Notes: a model not told the origin generated them from the sequence alone. A stretch of DNA of 44,090 bases from B1Sed10-231 sp046483385 (GCA_046483385.1 JAWODG010000045.1:1-44090); one strand, 5' to 3'; numbered from the stretch's first letter, positions 17,507 through 26,121 are shown. A program made the numbers and translations.

Positions 17507-18001
17507 TCACACGCTCTGCTGGTAGGTGCCCACCTGGTGTCCGCGCCGGACCTCCCCGTCGGGCGCGTAGGTGCGGCCGGGCTGGTGCCCGCCGCCCAGG
17601 ATGCAGAGGATCTGCTCGTTCAACTCCATCGCCTGCCGCACGCGCATCGCCGTCCGGAGGGCCTCCTGGCGGAGCTGCTCCACCAGCACCGTCAGCCGCT
17701 CCCGCCTGTCGCTGAGGGCTATGGCCGTCGGCCCGTCCAGGGTCTCGACAAGCCGGCCGAGCGTCACGGCCTCGGCATCTTCGTCCGTCAGCCGGGCCAG
17801 TTCCGCCCGCAGCCGGCAGGTGCGGCGTTCGAGTTCGGACTCCTCCGACTGCAGGACGGCCTGCTGGTCGACCAGTTCGCGCAGTTCCTCCACCTCTCCG
17901 GCGCCCACGCACTCGCCCATCCGCCGAAGCAGGGACCGCTTCTCCTGCAGGAGCGCCATCTGCCGGTCCAGCAGCGGAAGAAGTTGTTCAGCCTGTTTCA
18001 T
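17507..18001 (-). CDS. flgN: Flagellar export chaperone FlgN
   Basis: 164 residues, helical with long heptad stretches, matching the FlgN family in size and in its C-terminal TYAPDGEVRR-type tail. FlgN binds FlgK and FlgL in the cytoplasm and delivers them to the export gate. Its place immediately before flgK and flgL is the usual one. It overlaps the preceding flgJ-type gene by 14 bases. Confidence 0.85.
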   Translation of the reverse strand: MKQAEQLLPLLDRQMALLQEKRSLLRRMGECVGAGEVEELRELVDQQAVLQSEESELERRTCRLRAELARLTDEDAEAVTLGRLVETLDGPTAIALSDRRERLTVLVEQLRQEALRTAMRVRQAMELNEQILCILGGGHQPGRTYAPDGEVRRGHQVGTYQQSV

Positions 18002-18344
18002 CTAATCGCTCTCCGTATCGGGTGCTCAGCGCTTCCTGCAGGTATCCGGTCAGCGGGTCGCCCTGCGCCTCCGCCAGCGCGCGGGGCATGAACATGCCGA
18101 AAAAATCGCGGACGCCCTCGGACACGACGCTCTGCTCCTCGTCCCGCCCGACGGTCCGCTGCATCTGCTGAACCAGCGTGGTGTAGAGGACGGACGCGAA
18201 GTCCCGCGAGACTTCCGCCAGTTCTTCCGCATCAGCCGGCGAGCCCTTCCCCGGGGCGACGCTCCGGCGCAGCCCGTCCACCCGACTGCCGAGGGTCAGG
18301 CCGAGTCCGTCGCGCACCGCGTCACATGATTCTAAGCTCAGCAT
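17988..18344 (-). CDS. flgJ: Rod-binding protein, FlgJ N-terminal type
   Basis: 118 residues that correspond only to the rod-binding half of FlgJ (SRDFASVLYTTLVQQMQRTV, then a GVRDFFGMFMPRALAEAQG segment). The muramidase half found in gammaproteobacterial FlgJ is absent, as in many other phyla, where a separate enzyme opens the cell wall. It caps or scaffolds rod assembly in the periplasm. The ATG overlaps the flgI end by 23 bases and has GGGAG before it. Confidence 0.88.
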   Translation of the reverse strand: MLSLESCDAVRDGLGLTLGSRVDGLRRSVAPGKGSPADAEELAEVSRDFASVLYTTLVQQMQRTVGRDEEQSVVSEGVRDFFGMFMPRALAEAQGDPLTGYLQEALSTRYGERLDETG

Positions 18345-19440
18345 GCAGCGCTCCCGCCTCCTCCATGGCCTGGAATATCGAGATGATGTCCCGCGGGCTG
18401 GCGCCGAGCATGTTCAGCGCCCGCGCCACCTCGCTGACCGTCGCCCCCTTGTTCAGCACGCTCAGTCCGCCCTCCTGCAGGGGCTTCTCCAGAATCCGCA
18501 TCGCCGTGCGGGGAACCACCGTCGTCTCCCCCTCCGAAAGCGGCTCCGGCTGGGAGACCTCCGGCAGCTCCTGGGTTATCACCGTCAGATTGCCGTGGGA
18601 AATGGCCACGGTGGATATGCTCACGTTCTGCCCCGCCACGATGGTGCCGGTGCGCTCGTTGATGACGACCACAGCGCGGGAGTCGGGCGTCACCTCCAGG
18701 AGCTGAACGTCGCTGACGAGCTGCATGACCTCATCCGGCGACAGTCGCTTGGGTATGGTGACCCGCACCCGGCCGGCATCCACCACGTCCGCGTGGGCTA
18801 CTGTGCTCTCCTCGACGGCCGAGGCGATGCGCGTGGCGGTGGCGAAGTCCGGATTGCGCACCAGCAGCGACATCGTGGTTCCCTGTACGAACTGGCTGCC
18901 CACCTCGACCTCCACGGTGGCTCCGCCGGGGACCCGGCCGACCGTGGGATGGCCCTGCTGTACGTCGGCGGCCTGCCCGCCGAAGGCAAATCCACCGACC
19001 GTGACCGGCCCCTGTGCTACGGCATAGACTCGGCCGTCGGCGCCGGTGAGGGGCGTCAGCAGCAGTGTGCCACCCCGCAGGCTGGAGCTTTCGTCCAGCG
19101 CCGATACCGTGATGTCCAGCTTGCTGCCCGCCCGTGCGAACGGCGGCAGGTCAGCGGTCACGACCACGGAGGCGATGTTGGCGGCATCCAGCTCACTCAA
19201 GCCCCGCCCCACTCGCATTTTGGTCAGCATGTTGCGGGTAACGTCGCTGGTGAAGTCGCTGCCGCCGCCGGTGCCCGCCAGCCCCACCACCAACCCGAAG
19301 CCGTAGAGCGGGTTGGAGCGCACACCCTCGATGGTCGTTATGTCCTTGACCCGGGCGGCGCGGGCCGGCACGGCCAGCAGAATGGAGGCCACCATCACCC
19401 AGGCTGCGGCCATCCGGATGTGAGTTCTCAGTTGGCGCAT
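18322..19440 (-). CDS. flgI: Flagellar P-ring protein FlgI
   Basis: 372 residues from the ATG at 19440. An upstream GTG at 19485 would overlap flgH and has no ribosome binding site. A Sec signal peptide ends at about Ala-Arg-Ala, and the mature protein starts with the classic ARVKDITTIEGVRSNPLYG segment. Conserved FlgI blocks run to the C-terminal DIISIFQAMEEAGALHAEL. FlgI forms the P ring in the peptidoglycan layer. Follows flgH by 25 bases. Confidence 0.96.
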   Translation of the reverse strand: MRQLRTHIRMAAAWVMVASILLAVPARAARVKDITTIEGVRSNPLYGFGLVVGLAGTGGGSDFTSDVTRNMLTKMRVGRGLSELDAANIASVVVTADLPPFARAGSKLDITVSALDESSSLRGGTLLLTPLTGADGRVYAVAQGPVTVGGFAFGGQAADVQQGHPTVGRVPGGATVEVEVGSQFVQGTTMSLLVRNPDFATATRIASAVEESTVAHADVVDAGRVRVTIPKRLSPDEVMQLVSDVQLLEVTPDSRAVVVINERTGTIVAGQNVSISTVAISHGNLTVITQELPEVSQPEPLSEGETTVVPRTAMRILEKPLQEGGLSVLNKGATVSEVARALNMLGASPRDIISIFQAMEEAGALHAELRIM

Positions 19441-19465
19441 CTCGTCACTGCCCCTTCTCAAGTTC

Positions 19466-20083
19466 TTAGAACGGCCAGACCGCACTGATAATTCGGTTCA
19501 GCCAGCCTTCTCTCACGTACGCGTTGGAGGTGCCGTGCGTCTCGTAATAGAGCTTCAGGTGGGCCACCAGTCGTGATGATACCGTGTTGGCCCCGGAGAC
19601 TTCCTCGGGCCGGACGATGCCGTTCACCGTGGTCACGACCTGTTCGCCGGCTATGACGCGCTCCTTGCGCCCGGCGATGACCAGGTTCCCGTTGGGCAGG
19701 CGGTCCTCGACCGTCACCGTTATGCTGTCGGAGAACTGCCGACTCCCGGTGTGCTCGTCGGACCCTTCGAGCGTGCGGGAGGACTCCTGCTCCAGTGTGC
19801 CGGCCGGTATTTTCAGGCTGCCCGCGGCGGTCTCGATGTTCAGCCGCCCGCTGTGGGCGGTGGTCTTCTCCGACTCGCGCTCGCCCTCGAGGTTGAAGGA
19901 ACTCTCGTCGGCTATCAGGACGGTCAACGAATCGCCCACGTCGCTGGCGACGTCATCCGCGTACAGGAAAGCCGCATCCTTCTGACGGCGGGCCCATATC
20001 GACTCCGCGTTGGCGCCCGGGATAGCGGCAACGCTCAGCAGCATCGCCGCGGCAAGTGTCAGGACGTGCAGTTCAGCTTTCAT
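19466..20083 (-). CDS. flgH: Flagellar L-ring protein FlgH without lipobox
   Basis: 205 residues from the ATG at 20083, which has GGGAGGT upstream. The FlgH core is clear: DDVASDVGDSLTVLIADESS near the start, later LPNGNLVIAGRKE and NGIVRPEEVSG. Standard FlgH is a lipoprotein with an LxxC box. Here the export signal ends PGANA-ES and no cysteine is present near the cut, so it looks like an ordinary signal-peptidase-I substrate. It forms the outer-membrane L ring around the rod. Overlaps flgA by 11 bases. Confidence 0.93.
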   Translation of the reverse strand: MKAELHVLTLAAAMLLSVAAIPGANAESIWARRQKDAAFLYADDVASDVGDSLTVLIADESSFNLEGERESEKTTAHSGRLNIETAAGSLKIPAGTLEQESSRTLEGSDEHTGSRQFSDSITVTVEDRLPNGNLVIAGRKERVIAGEQVVTTVNGIVRPEEVSGANTVSSRLVAHLKLYYETHGTSNAYVREGWLNRIISAVWPF

Positions 20084-21077
20084 GGTCGGGACCTCCCAAG
20101 GGCACCTTGATGACGCCACCGGCCATGGCGACGCCCACGACCTCGCGGCCGGTCTTCAGGTTTCTGGCCCGGGCGAGTTCACCCCGGCGGGCCCGGTCCA
20201 GCGCCTCGCCGAGCGTAACGATCCGGAGAGTGCGGCTCTCGACCACCAGGAACACACGCTGGCTGCGCTCAATGACCACGGGCTCCTCCTTCTGCCGGAC
20301 CAGGCGCTCTGTGAGGACCTGACCGGGCTGAATGGTGCGCGCGGCAACCTTGCCCTTCACCTCGTGCATGCTGCGCAGGCAGCGGCCGTGTGCGCCGGTC
20401 GTCTCCCGACGGGTCACGACGCAGTTGGCCTCGGAAAGCGCCTCGCCCCGGGCGATGCGGCGTCGCGCCACCGCCGCGGCGCCAAAGAGGCGCGCCCGGA
20501 AGCTGACCGGCACCCTCTGCAGCCGACGCCCGTTCCGCACGACGTCCACGTCCACCCGCACGTTGCCCACCGGCGCCCCGGAACCGTAGAGGGTCGGCTG
20601 AAGTTCCACTTCGCCCTCCCCCGCGGTCACGGTCACCGGCTGAACGTCGCGCACGAGTTCAGCGCTCACTTCCGGCCCGCCCTCGGGGAATTGCGACATC
20701 AGGTGCTGGCGAGCCGCCCGCGTGATGCGTTCCGGTTCCACCCGAAGCGATTTCACCCGCACGATGCAGGAATCGGCGCCGGTAAAGCGGAAATCCTTGA
20801 GCTGTTGTCCGGCCGAGACGAGCCGAACCTTGACCAGCACGCGGCTGATCTCCCGACCCTGGCCGGGCCACGGAGCGTTGCCCAGTGCCAGTTCGCCGAG
20901 CTCCTGGGGCGCGCTGTCCGGAAGCGCGGCCACGTCCTTCAGTCGTATGACCTCGCCCGTCAAGCTGGTGTCCTCCCTCAGGCGTATCTCGAGGCGGTCG
21001 GTCTCCGTCGCCCCGCAGATGACGGCGGGCAAGAGCAGGAGGGCCAGGCAGATGGCTATTCGGGTCGCTTTGCTCAT
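20073..21077 (-). CDS. flgA: P-ring assembly chaperone FlgA
   Basis: 334 residues: signal peptide of about 22 residues, an N-terminal beta domain, and a C-terminal SAF/FlgA region (RRIARGEALSEANCVVTRRE, then GKVAARTIQPGQVL). FlgA is a periplasmic chaperone that helps FlgI polymerise into the P ring. It is larger than enteric FlgA (~219) because of an added N-terminal domain of ~100 residues. Its ATG overlaps the flgG stop by four bases, placing it in the ring-assembly set flgA-flgH-flgI. Confidence 0.9.
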   Translation of the reverse strand: MSKATRIAICLALLLLPAVICGATETDRLEIRLREDTSLTGEVIRLKDVAALPDSAPQELGELALGNAPWPGQGREISRVLVKVRLVSAGQQLKDFRFTGADSCIVRVKSLRVEPERITRAARQHLMSQFPEGGPEVSAELVRDVQPVTVTAGEGEVELQPTLYGSGAPVGNVRVDVDVVRNGRRLQRVPVSFRARLFGAAAVARRRIARGEALSEANCVVTRRETTGAHGRCLRSMHEVKGKVAARTIQPGQVLTERLVRQKEEPVVIERSQRVFLVVESRTLRIVTLGEALDRARRGELARARNLKTGREVVGVAMAGGVIKVPLGGPDHES

Positions 21078-21856
21078 GTGATGAGTCCGTTGGTGGACTG
21101 GAGCAGTCGGTCACCCGCCCGCACCACGCGTGAGTTGAGTTCGTAGGTGCGCTGGGCGACTATCAGGTTGACCAGCTCGTTGACCACCTCGACGTTAGAG
21201 GTCTCCAGGTAACCCTGCTTGAGTTCCCCCAGCCCGTCCAGCCCGGGCGTGCCCGTGGTCACGGGGCCGGAGGCCACCGTTTCTCCGAACAGGTTGCCCC
21301 CTTCGCTGGAGAGGCCGGCGGGGTTGACGAAGTCGGCGAGCTGGATGTTTCCTATCACCGTGGGTTCGGAATCGGGCGTCTGGACCGACACCGTGCCATC
21401 GCTGGCGACGGCCACTGAGATGGCGTCCGTCGGCACGCTGAGCCGGGGATACAGGGGGTAGCCCTGCGAGCTCACGACCGTGCCGTCCGGGCCGACCCGG
21501 AAGTTGCCGTCACGGGTGTACTTGATCTCGCCCGTCGGCGTCTCCACCTGGAAGAAGCCCTGCCCGGTGATGGCCAGGTCCAGTTCCCCGGAGGTGTTGT
21601 TGATGACGCCCTCGGTGAAGACCTTGAGCGAGGAGACGGGGAAGACGCCGCTGCCCACCTCCAGGCCGGTGGGCATCTGGGTGGTCTCGGTCTGGCCGCC
21701 GCCGGGCCACCGCTCGACGAGGTACATCAGGTCGGCGAAGTCCACCTGGGACTTCTTGAACCCGGTCGTGTTGGCGTTGGCCAGGTTGTTGGCTATGGTG
21801 TCGATGCGCAGCGTCTGCGCGTCCATTCCCGTGGCCGCCGTGTGCATCGCCTTCAT
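21074..21856 (-). CDS. flgG: Distal rod protein FlgG
   Basis: 260 residues, the normal FlgG length. It has the N-terminal rod motif (IANNLANANTTGFKKSQVDF), a central GQGFFQVETPTGEIKYTRDG block, and the C-terminal SNVEVVNELVNLIVAQRTYE helix typical of FlgG. It builds the distal rod through the P and L rings. Starts 14 bases after flgF with GGGAGAGG before the ATG. Confidence 0.96.
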   Translation of the reverse strand: MKAMHTAATGMDAQTLRIDTIANNLANANTTGFKKSQVDFADLMYLVERWPGGGQTETTQMPTGLEVGSGVFPVSSLKVFTEGVINNTSGELDLAITGQGFFQVETPTGEIKYTRDGNFRVGPDGTVVSSQGYPLYPRLSVPTDAISVAVASDGTVSVQTPDSEPTVIGNIQLADFVNPAGLSSEGGNLFGETVASGPVTTGTPGLDGLGELKQGYLETSNVEVVNELVNLIVAQRTYELNSRVVRAGDRLLQSTNGLIT

Positions 21857-21870
21857 GCTGTGGCCTCTCC

Positions 21871-22602
21871 CTACGTCGCGGATCTGATGAGCTGGCTGTT
21901 GAGCGAGTCGAGTCTCTTGACGATTCGTGAGCTTGCCTCGTAGGCCCGCATGATGCCGATCATGCCGACCATTTCATGGACCGGCCGCACGTTGGAACCT
22001 TCGATGGCCCCCTGCAAGACCTGCGGTTCGAGCGCCGGGCGAGCGGGCGGCCCGTCGTTCCGATACAGGCCCCACCCCTCCGCCGCCAGCCGGTCGGGGC
22101 GAGGCAGCGAGACCACCCTGAGCTTCCCAAGGACTTCCCCGCCAACGCTGACCTGCCCGTCGCTGCCCACGGCGAGCTCGCCCGCGCCCTCGGGCACGGA
22201 CAGCGTCCCGCCGTCGGACATAAACGGGTTGCCGCGGGCATCGACCATCTGCCCGGTTCGGTCCAGATGGATGCGCCCCTTGCGGGTGTAGCGCTCCCCG
22301 CGCGGTGTGTTCACCACGAAGAAGCCGTCGCCCTTGAGAGCAAGGTCGAGGGGCCGGCCCGTGCGGCGCACCGGACCCGAGCTTGTGTCGAGGCTCGGCC
22401 CGACCAGCCGCGGCCAGCGGGGCGCCATTGTCCCCCGTTCCGGCCGCCCCGCCAGACTCAGGTCCTTCAGCAGCGCCTCGAAGCAGTTGGTGGTGCGTTT
22501 GTATCCGGGCGTATCGGCATTGGCCAGATTGGCGGACACCGCCTGCATGGATTCGGCCAGGCAGTGCATCCGATTGCCCATCACGTAAACGCTGCTTTCC
22601 AT
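21871..22602 (-). CDS. flgF: Proximal rod protein FlgF
   Basis: 243 residues. The N-terminal motif (SANLANADTPGYKR), the central GDGFFVVNTPRGERYTRKG block and the C-terminal helix (NVRPVHEMVGMIGIMRAYE) define a rod/hook family protein. Position before flgG and divergence from the FlgG pattern make it FlgF. First gene after a sigma-54 promoter whose predicted start lies about 30 bases before the ATG, so it probably leads the flgF-to-flgL transcript. Confidence 0.92.
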   Translation of the reverse strand: MESSVYVMGNRMHCLAESMQAVSANLANADTPGYKRTTNCFEALLKDLSLAGRPERGTMAPRWPRLVGPSLDTSSGPVRRTGRPLDLALKGDGFFVVNTPRGERYTRKGRIHLDRTGQMVDARGNPFMSDGGTLSVPEGAGELAVGSDGQVSVGGEVLGKLRVVSLPRPDRLAAEGWGLYRNDGPPARPALEPQVLQGAIEGSNVRPVHEMVGMIGIMRAYEASSRIVKRLDSLNSQLIRSAT

Positions 22603-22642
22603 GGGACCTCGGCTCCTCGGTGTCGTTACCCGTCAGGGAGGG

Positions 22643-22658
22643 CGCAAAGCCTGTGCCG
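22643..22658 (-). promoter_or_regulatory. Sigma-54 promoter for the flgF operon
   Basis: Minus strand CGGCACAGGCTTTGCG: the -24 GG and -12 GC are exactly ten bases apart, with GGCAC and TTGC both complete; only the outermost bases differ from the TGGCAC-N5-TTGCW consensus. The predicted start near 22632 gives a leader of about 30 bases to flgF. A second such site lies before fliO at the same distance from its ATG, which strengthens both. RpoN and its activator are not in the window. Confidence 0.75.
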
Positions 22659-22775
22659 GGGCGGGCCGGCCCGAGGGCGAGAGAGCGACAGGCCGCCTGA
22701 AGGGCCTGCAAGGGCTCCATGGGATGAGGGGATCGTCGGTTGGGAACGCACCGACGCACGGGCGCGCGGAACATT

Positions 22776-22791
22776 TTTCCGTTGACGGAAA
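22776..22791. terminator. Palindrome directly after the PilZ gene
   Basis: TTTCCGTCAACGGAAA on the minus strand is a perfect palindrome starting two bases after the PilZ stop codon. The stem is six base pairs with a four-base loop, and A residues rather than T follow on this strand. It could end or stabilise the transcript, or act as a binding site. Confidence 0.3.
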
Positions 22792-22792
22792 G

Positions 22793-23908
22793 CTATTTCC
22801 GGTCGGCCAGTTCGAGCCGGTGCACGAGACGGAAAAGGTACCGCCGTTCCTCGGCGTCCAGTCCCGGGAAGTTGACGTGGTAGAGACACCGCCCCCCGGC
22901 CAGGCGCTCGGTTTCCACTATGGTGCCGCCCAGCCGGCGCTCCCCCAGTTCCACACCTGTCTGGTCCCTCCGGGGCAGGTAGTCCGAGGGGCGGAAGTGC
23001 ACCACGACGTCCTCCCCCTCCTCGTAGTAGCACTGGGAAACCACGGCGAGCCCGCCCGCGCTCAGGTCGCGGAGCGTCCCGACCCGTTCCACCTCGTCCT
23101 CCTCCCAGGCGGCGCGGAAGGTGATGGACTCCCCCACGCTGACGCGATGGAACTCCCGCGCCCCCGCGGACCGGACGTCGAGGGCGTGCGCCAACACGAA
23201 GAGGGAGCCGGCCCCATCAACCCTTACGACTTCCGTCTCGAAGCTGTACGCGCGGTTCCCCTCGAAGAACACAGCCTCCACCGTTCGTCCCGTGATCTCC
23301 TCGGGCGGGGTTTCGGAGAGCCTGACCCGGAGGAAGTCTTCGCGGCGCTCAGAGACGTTCCCCCAGAATTCCCGCCCGCCTTTGGAAGCAAGCTGCAGTT
23401 GCTGGCCTTCCCGGAGTTCCCGGGTGCTGTAGTAGACAGGTCCCTCGGTCTGCAGGAATCCCAGTTTCCGGCGGATCTCGGCCACGGACCGGGCCGCGTC
23501 CTCGGCCTGCTGCCCTCCCGAGGCGCAGAGGGGCTTCAGGTAGCGGTGCACGGCCCGCTCGAAGACCTCCATCTGCTCCAGCAGCGAGACGGGCGCCTCC
23601 GGGCATTCGCGCGTGGCCAGCTCGCGGAGCAGCTTGCGGGAGGATGGGTCCAGTTCCCAGCGGTCCATCCGCGCGCCGAACTCCTGCCAGTTCTCGACCA
23701 GCCGACGCCTGCGCCGGATGCCGCGGATCAGCACGTGAATGACCAGCGCCACGACCGCCAGGCCCGCGAAGCCGATGATAAGCAACGCCCAGCGAGGCCG
23801 GGTCGCGCTCTGGAGCCCGTGCTGCAGTCCCCGCAGCCGGCCCAGAGCGCCGTCGGAGTCGGCCGCCGTCGCCTGGAGGGTAAGCACGAGGCAATAGACC
23901 TGATCCAT
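22793..23908 (-). CDS. Membrane-anchored PilZ-domain protein (c-di-GMP receptor)
   Basis: 371 residues. A weak N-terminal hydrophobic segment is followed by a clear transmembrane helix at about 41-61 and a basic patch, so most of the chain is cytoplasmic. A helical region (70-150) precedes a YcgR-N-like beta domain (about 155-245) and a C-terminal PilZ domain. The c-di-GMP motifs are intact: Arg251-x3-Arg255 and Asp281-x-Ser283-x-x-Gly286. YcgR-type proteins slow the motor or switch when c-di-GMP is high. This one differs in being membrane-bound and in lying between flgE and flgF. GGGAGGGGG precedes the ATG. Confidence 0.88.
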   Translation of the reverse strand: MDQVYCLVLTLQATAADSDGALGRLRGLQHGLQSATRPRWALLIIGFAGLAVVALVIHVLIRGIRRRRRLVENWQEFGARMDRWELDPSSRKLLRELATRECPEAPVSLLEQMEVFERAVHRYLKPLCASGGQQAEDAARSVAEIRRKLGFLQTEGPVYYSTRELREGQQLQLASKGGREFWGNVSERREDFLRVRLSETPPEEITGRTVEAVFFEGNRAYSFETEVVRVDGAGSLFVLAHALDVRSAGAREFHRVSVGESITFRAAWEEDEVERVGTLRDLSAGGLAVVSQCYYEEGEDVVVHFRPSDYLPRRDQTGVELGERRLGGTIVETERLAGGRCLYHVNFPGLDAEERRYLFRLVHRLELADRK

Positions 23909-23984
23909 GCTTCCCCCTCCCGGATAGTGCGGCGGCGCGGCGAAAGCGTTGCGCGTCTCCCATCTCTCAGTTATGGGCCGGGCC

Positions 23985-24013
23985 GGGCGAGGCGGCAGGG
24001 CACCGCCCCGCCC
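23985..24013 (-). terminator. Strong GC hairpin after flgE
   Basis: On the minus strand an 11-base-pair stem (GGGCGGGGCGG with CCGCCTCGCCC, one G-U pair) closes a 7-base loop, beginning 16 bases after the flgE stop. The mispair is G-U on this strand but A-C on the other, so the fold favours minus-strand RNA. No T run follows; it may attenuate rather than fully terminate between flgE and the PilZ gene. Confidence 0.45.
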
Positions 24014-24029
24014 GCGGGCTTCACCGGTC

Positions 24030-25724
24030 TCACGTCACGATGCTGGCCAGTTGCTGCAGGATGCTATTTGTAACACGAACCGTCCGGGAATTCACCTGAA
24101 AGCCGCGCTGTGCGACGATCAGCCGCGTGAACTCCCGGGCAATGTCCACGTTCGAGTCCTCCAGCACGTTCTGACGGACGGCGCCGGCCCGGCCCTGCAA
24201 CCCGCGGGAATAGACGGTGGACCCCGCCGAGGGGGTGTGCCGGTAATAGTTAGCTCCGATCCGTTCGAGCCCCTGCGGGTTGTCGAAGACGGCCATTTGC
24301 ATGTCAGCTATATCCAGTGTCTCGCCGTTGCTGAAGGTGCCACTGAGCCGACCGGAGCCGTCAACGCTGACGCTCTGCAGGGAACCCGTGCCGTAGCCAT
24401 CCTGATCGATGGCGCCGGCCGAGGACTCACCCCCCATCTGGGTCAGGCCGTCGTAGAAGCCTATGCGGCCCAGATATGCTCCTATGTCCTGCGCGGTGGC
24501 GGTGCCCGGAAACTCCAGGCTGATGTTGGCGTCGAGGTTCTCATGGCCGGGGTCGGCGGACGTGTTGCCGAAGTAGTCCGTTTCGCTGACGCCCTGGTAG
24601 ATACCGTTCTCGTCAAACGTGATGCCGGCAATCCGACGGTCCGTAACATTGGTGGCGTCCGCGCAGCTATTGACCACCATGTCCCAGACGTTCTCGTGTT
24701 CGCCGTGGCGCACGAACGTGACGGTCAGGGAGTGACTCTGCGACTGCCGGTCGAAGATGTTGATGTTGGTGGACTGTGCCGACGCCCCGCCCACCTCCAG
24801 GTAGTCGAAGTCGGTGGGCATGGCGTCGGGGTGAGCGGTGCTGGAAAGGTCGACGTCCAGCAGGCTGTATCCCGCCCGGGCATCCTCCAGGTGAATCCGC
24901 CCTTCGTCCATGTACGCGCTCACCTCGTCCGGGCCCCCAAAAGTGGCCGTCACCGCGTCCAGCAAGTCCTGCATGGTGGTTCCGTCGTTGGCCGCACCGT
25001 AGGTGAAACTGCCACTGACGGCGGTACCGTCCCGCGTGGTGCCACTTATGTCGATGGTGTCCCCGTCGGTGAAGTCGGTTAGCCGCTCGATATCCGTCAT
25101 CTCCGCCGCTCCGTCGGCCAGACCTCCACTGGTCAGGGTATAGGTGCCGATGCCCCGCAACGTAGAGCTCGTCGGATCGTACTGCCCAGCGCTCAGGTTG
25201 CCCTGGAAGGTCACCTCCTGAGTGCGGCTGCCCGGCAGTTCCGTATCGAACGGTATGCGTATGGCGCTGTCCCCGGCGACCTGGAAGCCGAAGTCCTCGC
25301 CCGTGGTGCCGATGCGCTGGACGCGATAACCCGTGGCCGGGTCCACCAGGTAGCCCTCGCTGTCAACGTCGAAGGTGCCGTCCCGGGTAAATACGTTGCC
25401 GGACCCGTCGTTAACCACGAAGAAACCCGACCCGTCGATGGCAAGGTCGAAATCCTTCTCGGTCGAGGTGAAGCTCCCCTGCGACATGTTCTTCGCGATG
25501 GAGCTAACCCGCACGCCCAGCCCAACCTGGATGGGATTGGTACCGCCGATGTCTTCGCTGGCACGCATGCCGCGGCTCAGCGTCCGGGAGAACATATCGC
25601 TGAACGTAATACTGTCCTCCTTGTAGCCGACGGTGTCGGCGTTCGAGATGTTGTTACCCGTGACGTTCAGCATCTCCTGGTAGGCGCGCATGCCGAGAAC
25701 GGCCGTCTGGAGTGCGCTGGACAT
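24030..25724 (-). CDS. flgE: Flagellar hook protein FlgE
   Basis: 564 residues from the ATG at 25724, which has AAGGAGA upstream; the extra open frame upstream is a shadow. The N-terminal rod/hook motif is NNISNADTVGYKEDSITFSD, the central FVVNDGSGNVFTRDGTFDVD block is present, and the C-terminal helix reads EFTRLIVAQRGFQVNSRTVR. It is longer than enteric FlgE (~400), the extra length lying in surface domains of the middle third. It polymerises into the hook. Directly follows flgD, its assembly cap. Confidence 0.94.
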   Translation of the reverse strand: MSSALQTAVLGMRAYQEMLNVTGNNISNADTVGYKEDSITFSDMFSRTLSRGMRASEDIGGTNPIQVGLGVRVSSIAKNMSQGSFTSTEKDFDLAIDGSGFFVVNDGSGNVFTRDGTFDVDSEGYLVDPATGYRVQRIGTTGEDFGFQVAGDSAIRIPFDTELPGSRTQEVTFQGNLSAGQYDPTSSTLRGIGTYTLTSGGLADGAAEMTDIERLTDFTDGDTIDISGTTRDGTAVSGSFTYGAANDGTTMQDLLDAVTATFGGPDEVSAYMDEGRIHLEDARAGYSLLDVDLSSTAHPDAMPTDFDYLEVGGASAQSTNINIFDRQSQSHSLTVTFVRHGEHENVWDMVVNSCADATNVTDRRIAGITFDENGIYQGVSETDYFGNTSADPGHENLDANISLEFPGTATAQDIGAYLGRIGFYDGLTQMGGESSAGAIDQDGYGTGSLQSVSVDGSGRLSGTFSNGETLDIADMQMAVFDNPQGLERIGANYYRHTPSAGSTVYSRGLQGRAGAVRQNVLEDSNVDIAREFTRLIVAQRGFQVNSRTVRVTNSILQQLASIVT

Positions 25725-25740
25725 GGGAGTATCTCCTTCG

Positions 25741-26106
25741 TTAGAGGATTTTCCTGATCTGTTCCAGGGGTACGGCTTCTCCGTCAACGGTGATCTCTAT
25801 CCTGTCGTCCCGCGTGGACACGGCCTCGACCGTGCCCTGCCGGACCTCCGAGTCGGACCTGTATTCAACCTGCCGCCCGATCAGGCCGGTTCCGCTGGCC
25901 AGCCGGTGAAGCTGCAGCATGCTCTGGAAGCTGTCGTTCAGCTCCCGGATCCCGTCCAGGGACGCAAGCTGCGCCATCTGGGTCATCATCTCCGTGTTGC
26001 TCATCGGCTCCATGGGGTTCTGGTTCTGAAGCTGGGCCAACAGCAGGTTCATGTAGAACCCGCTGTCCGCGTCCATGGCCGCCGATGCCGCCGAGCCGAT
26101 ATCCAT
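25741..26106 (-). CDS. flgD: Hook-capping protein FlgD, short form
   Basis: 121 residues. The conserved FlgD N-terminal block is complete (FYMNLLLAQLQNQNPMEPMSNTEMMTQMAQL, written here in two overlapping parts: FYMNLLLAQLQNQNPMEP and SNTEMMTQMAQLASLDGI). The FlgD immunoglobulin-like and Tudor-like domains that make up the second half of enteric FlgD are reduced to one small beta domain (about 75-121). Short forms exist in several phyla. It caps the growing hook. Lies between fliK and flgE with 15-16 base gaps. Confidence 0.9.
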   Translation of the reverse strand: MDIGSAASAAMDADSGFYMNLLLAQLQNQNPMEPMSNTEMMTQMAQLASLDGIRELNDSFQSMLQLHRLASGTGLIGRQVEYRSDSEVRQGTVEAVSTRDDRIEITVDGEAVPLEQIRKIL

Positions 26107-26121
26107 CGCGTTTCTCTCCCG

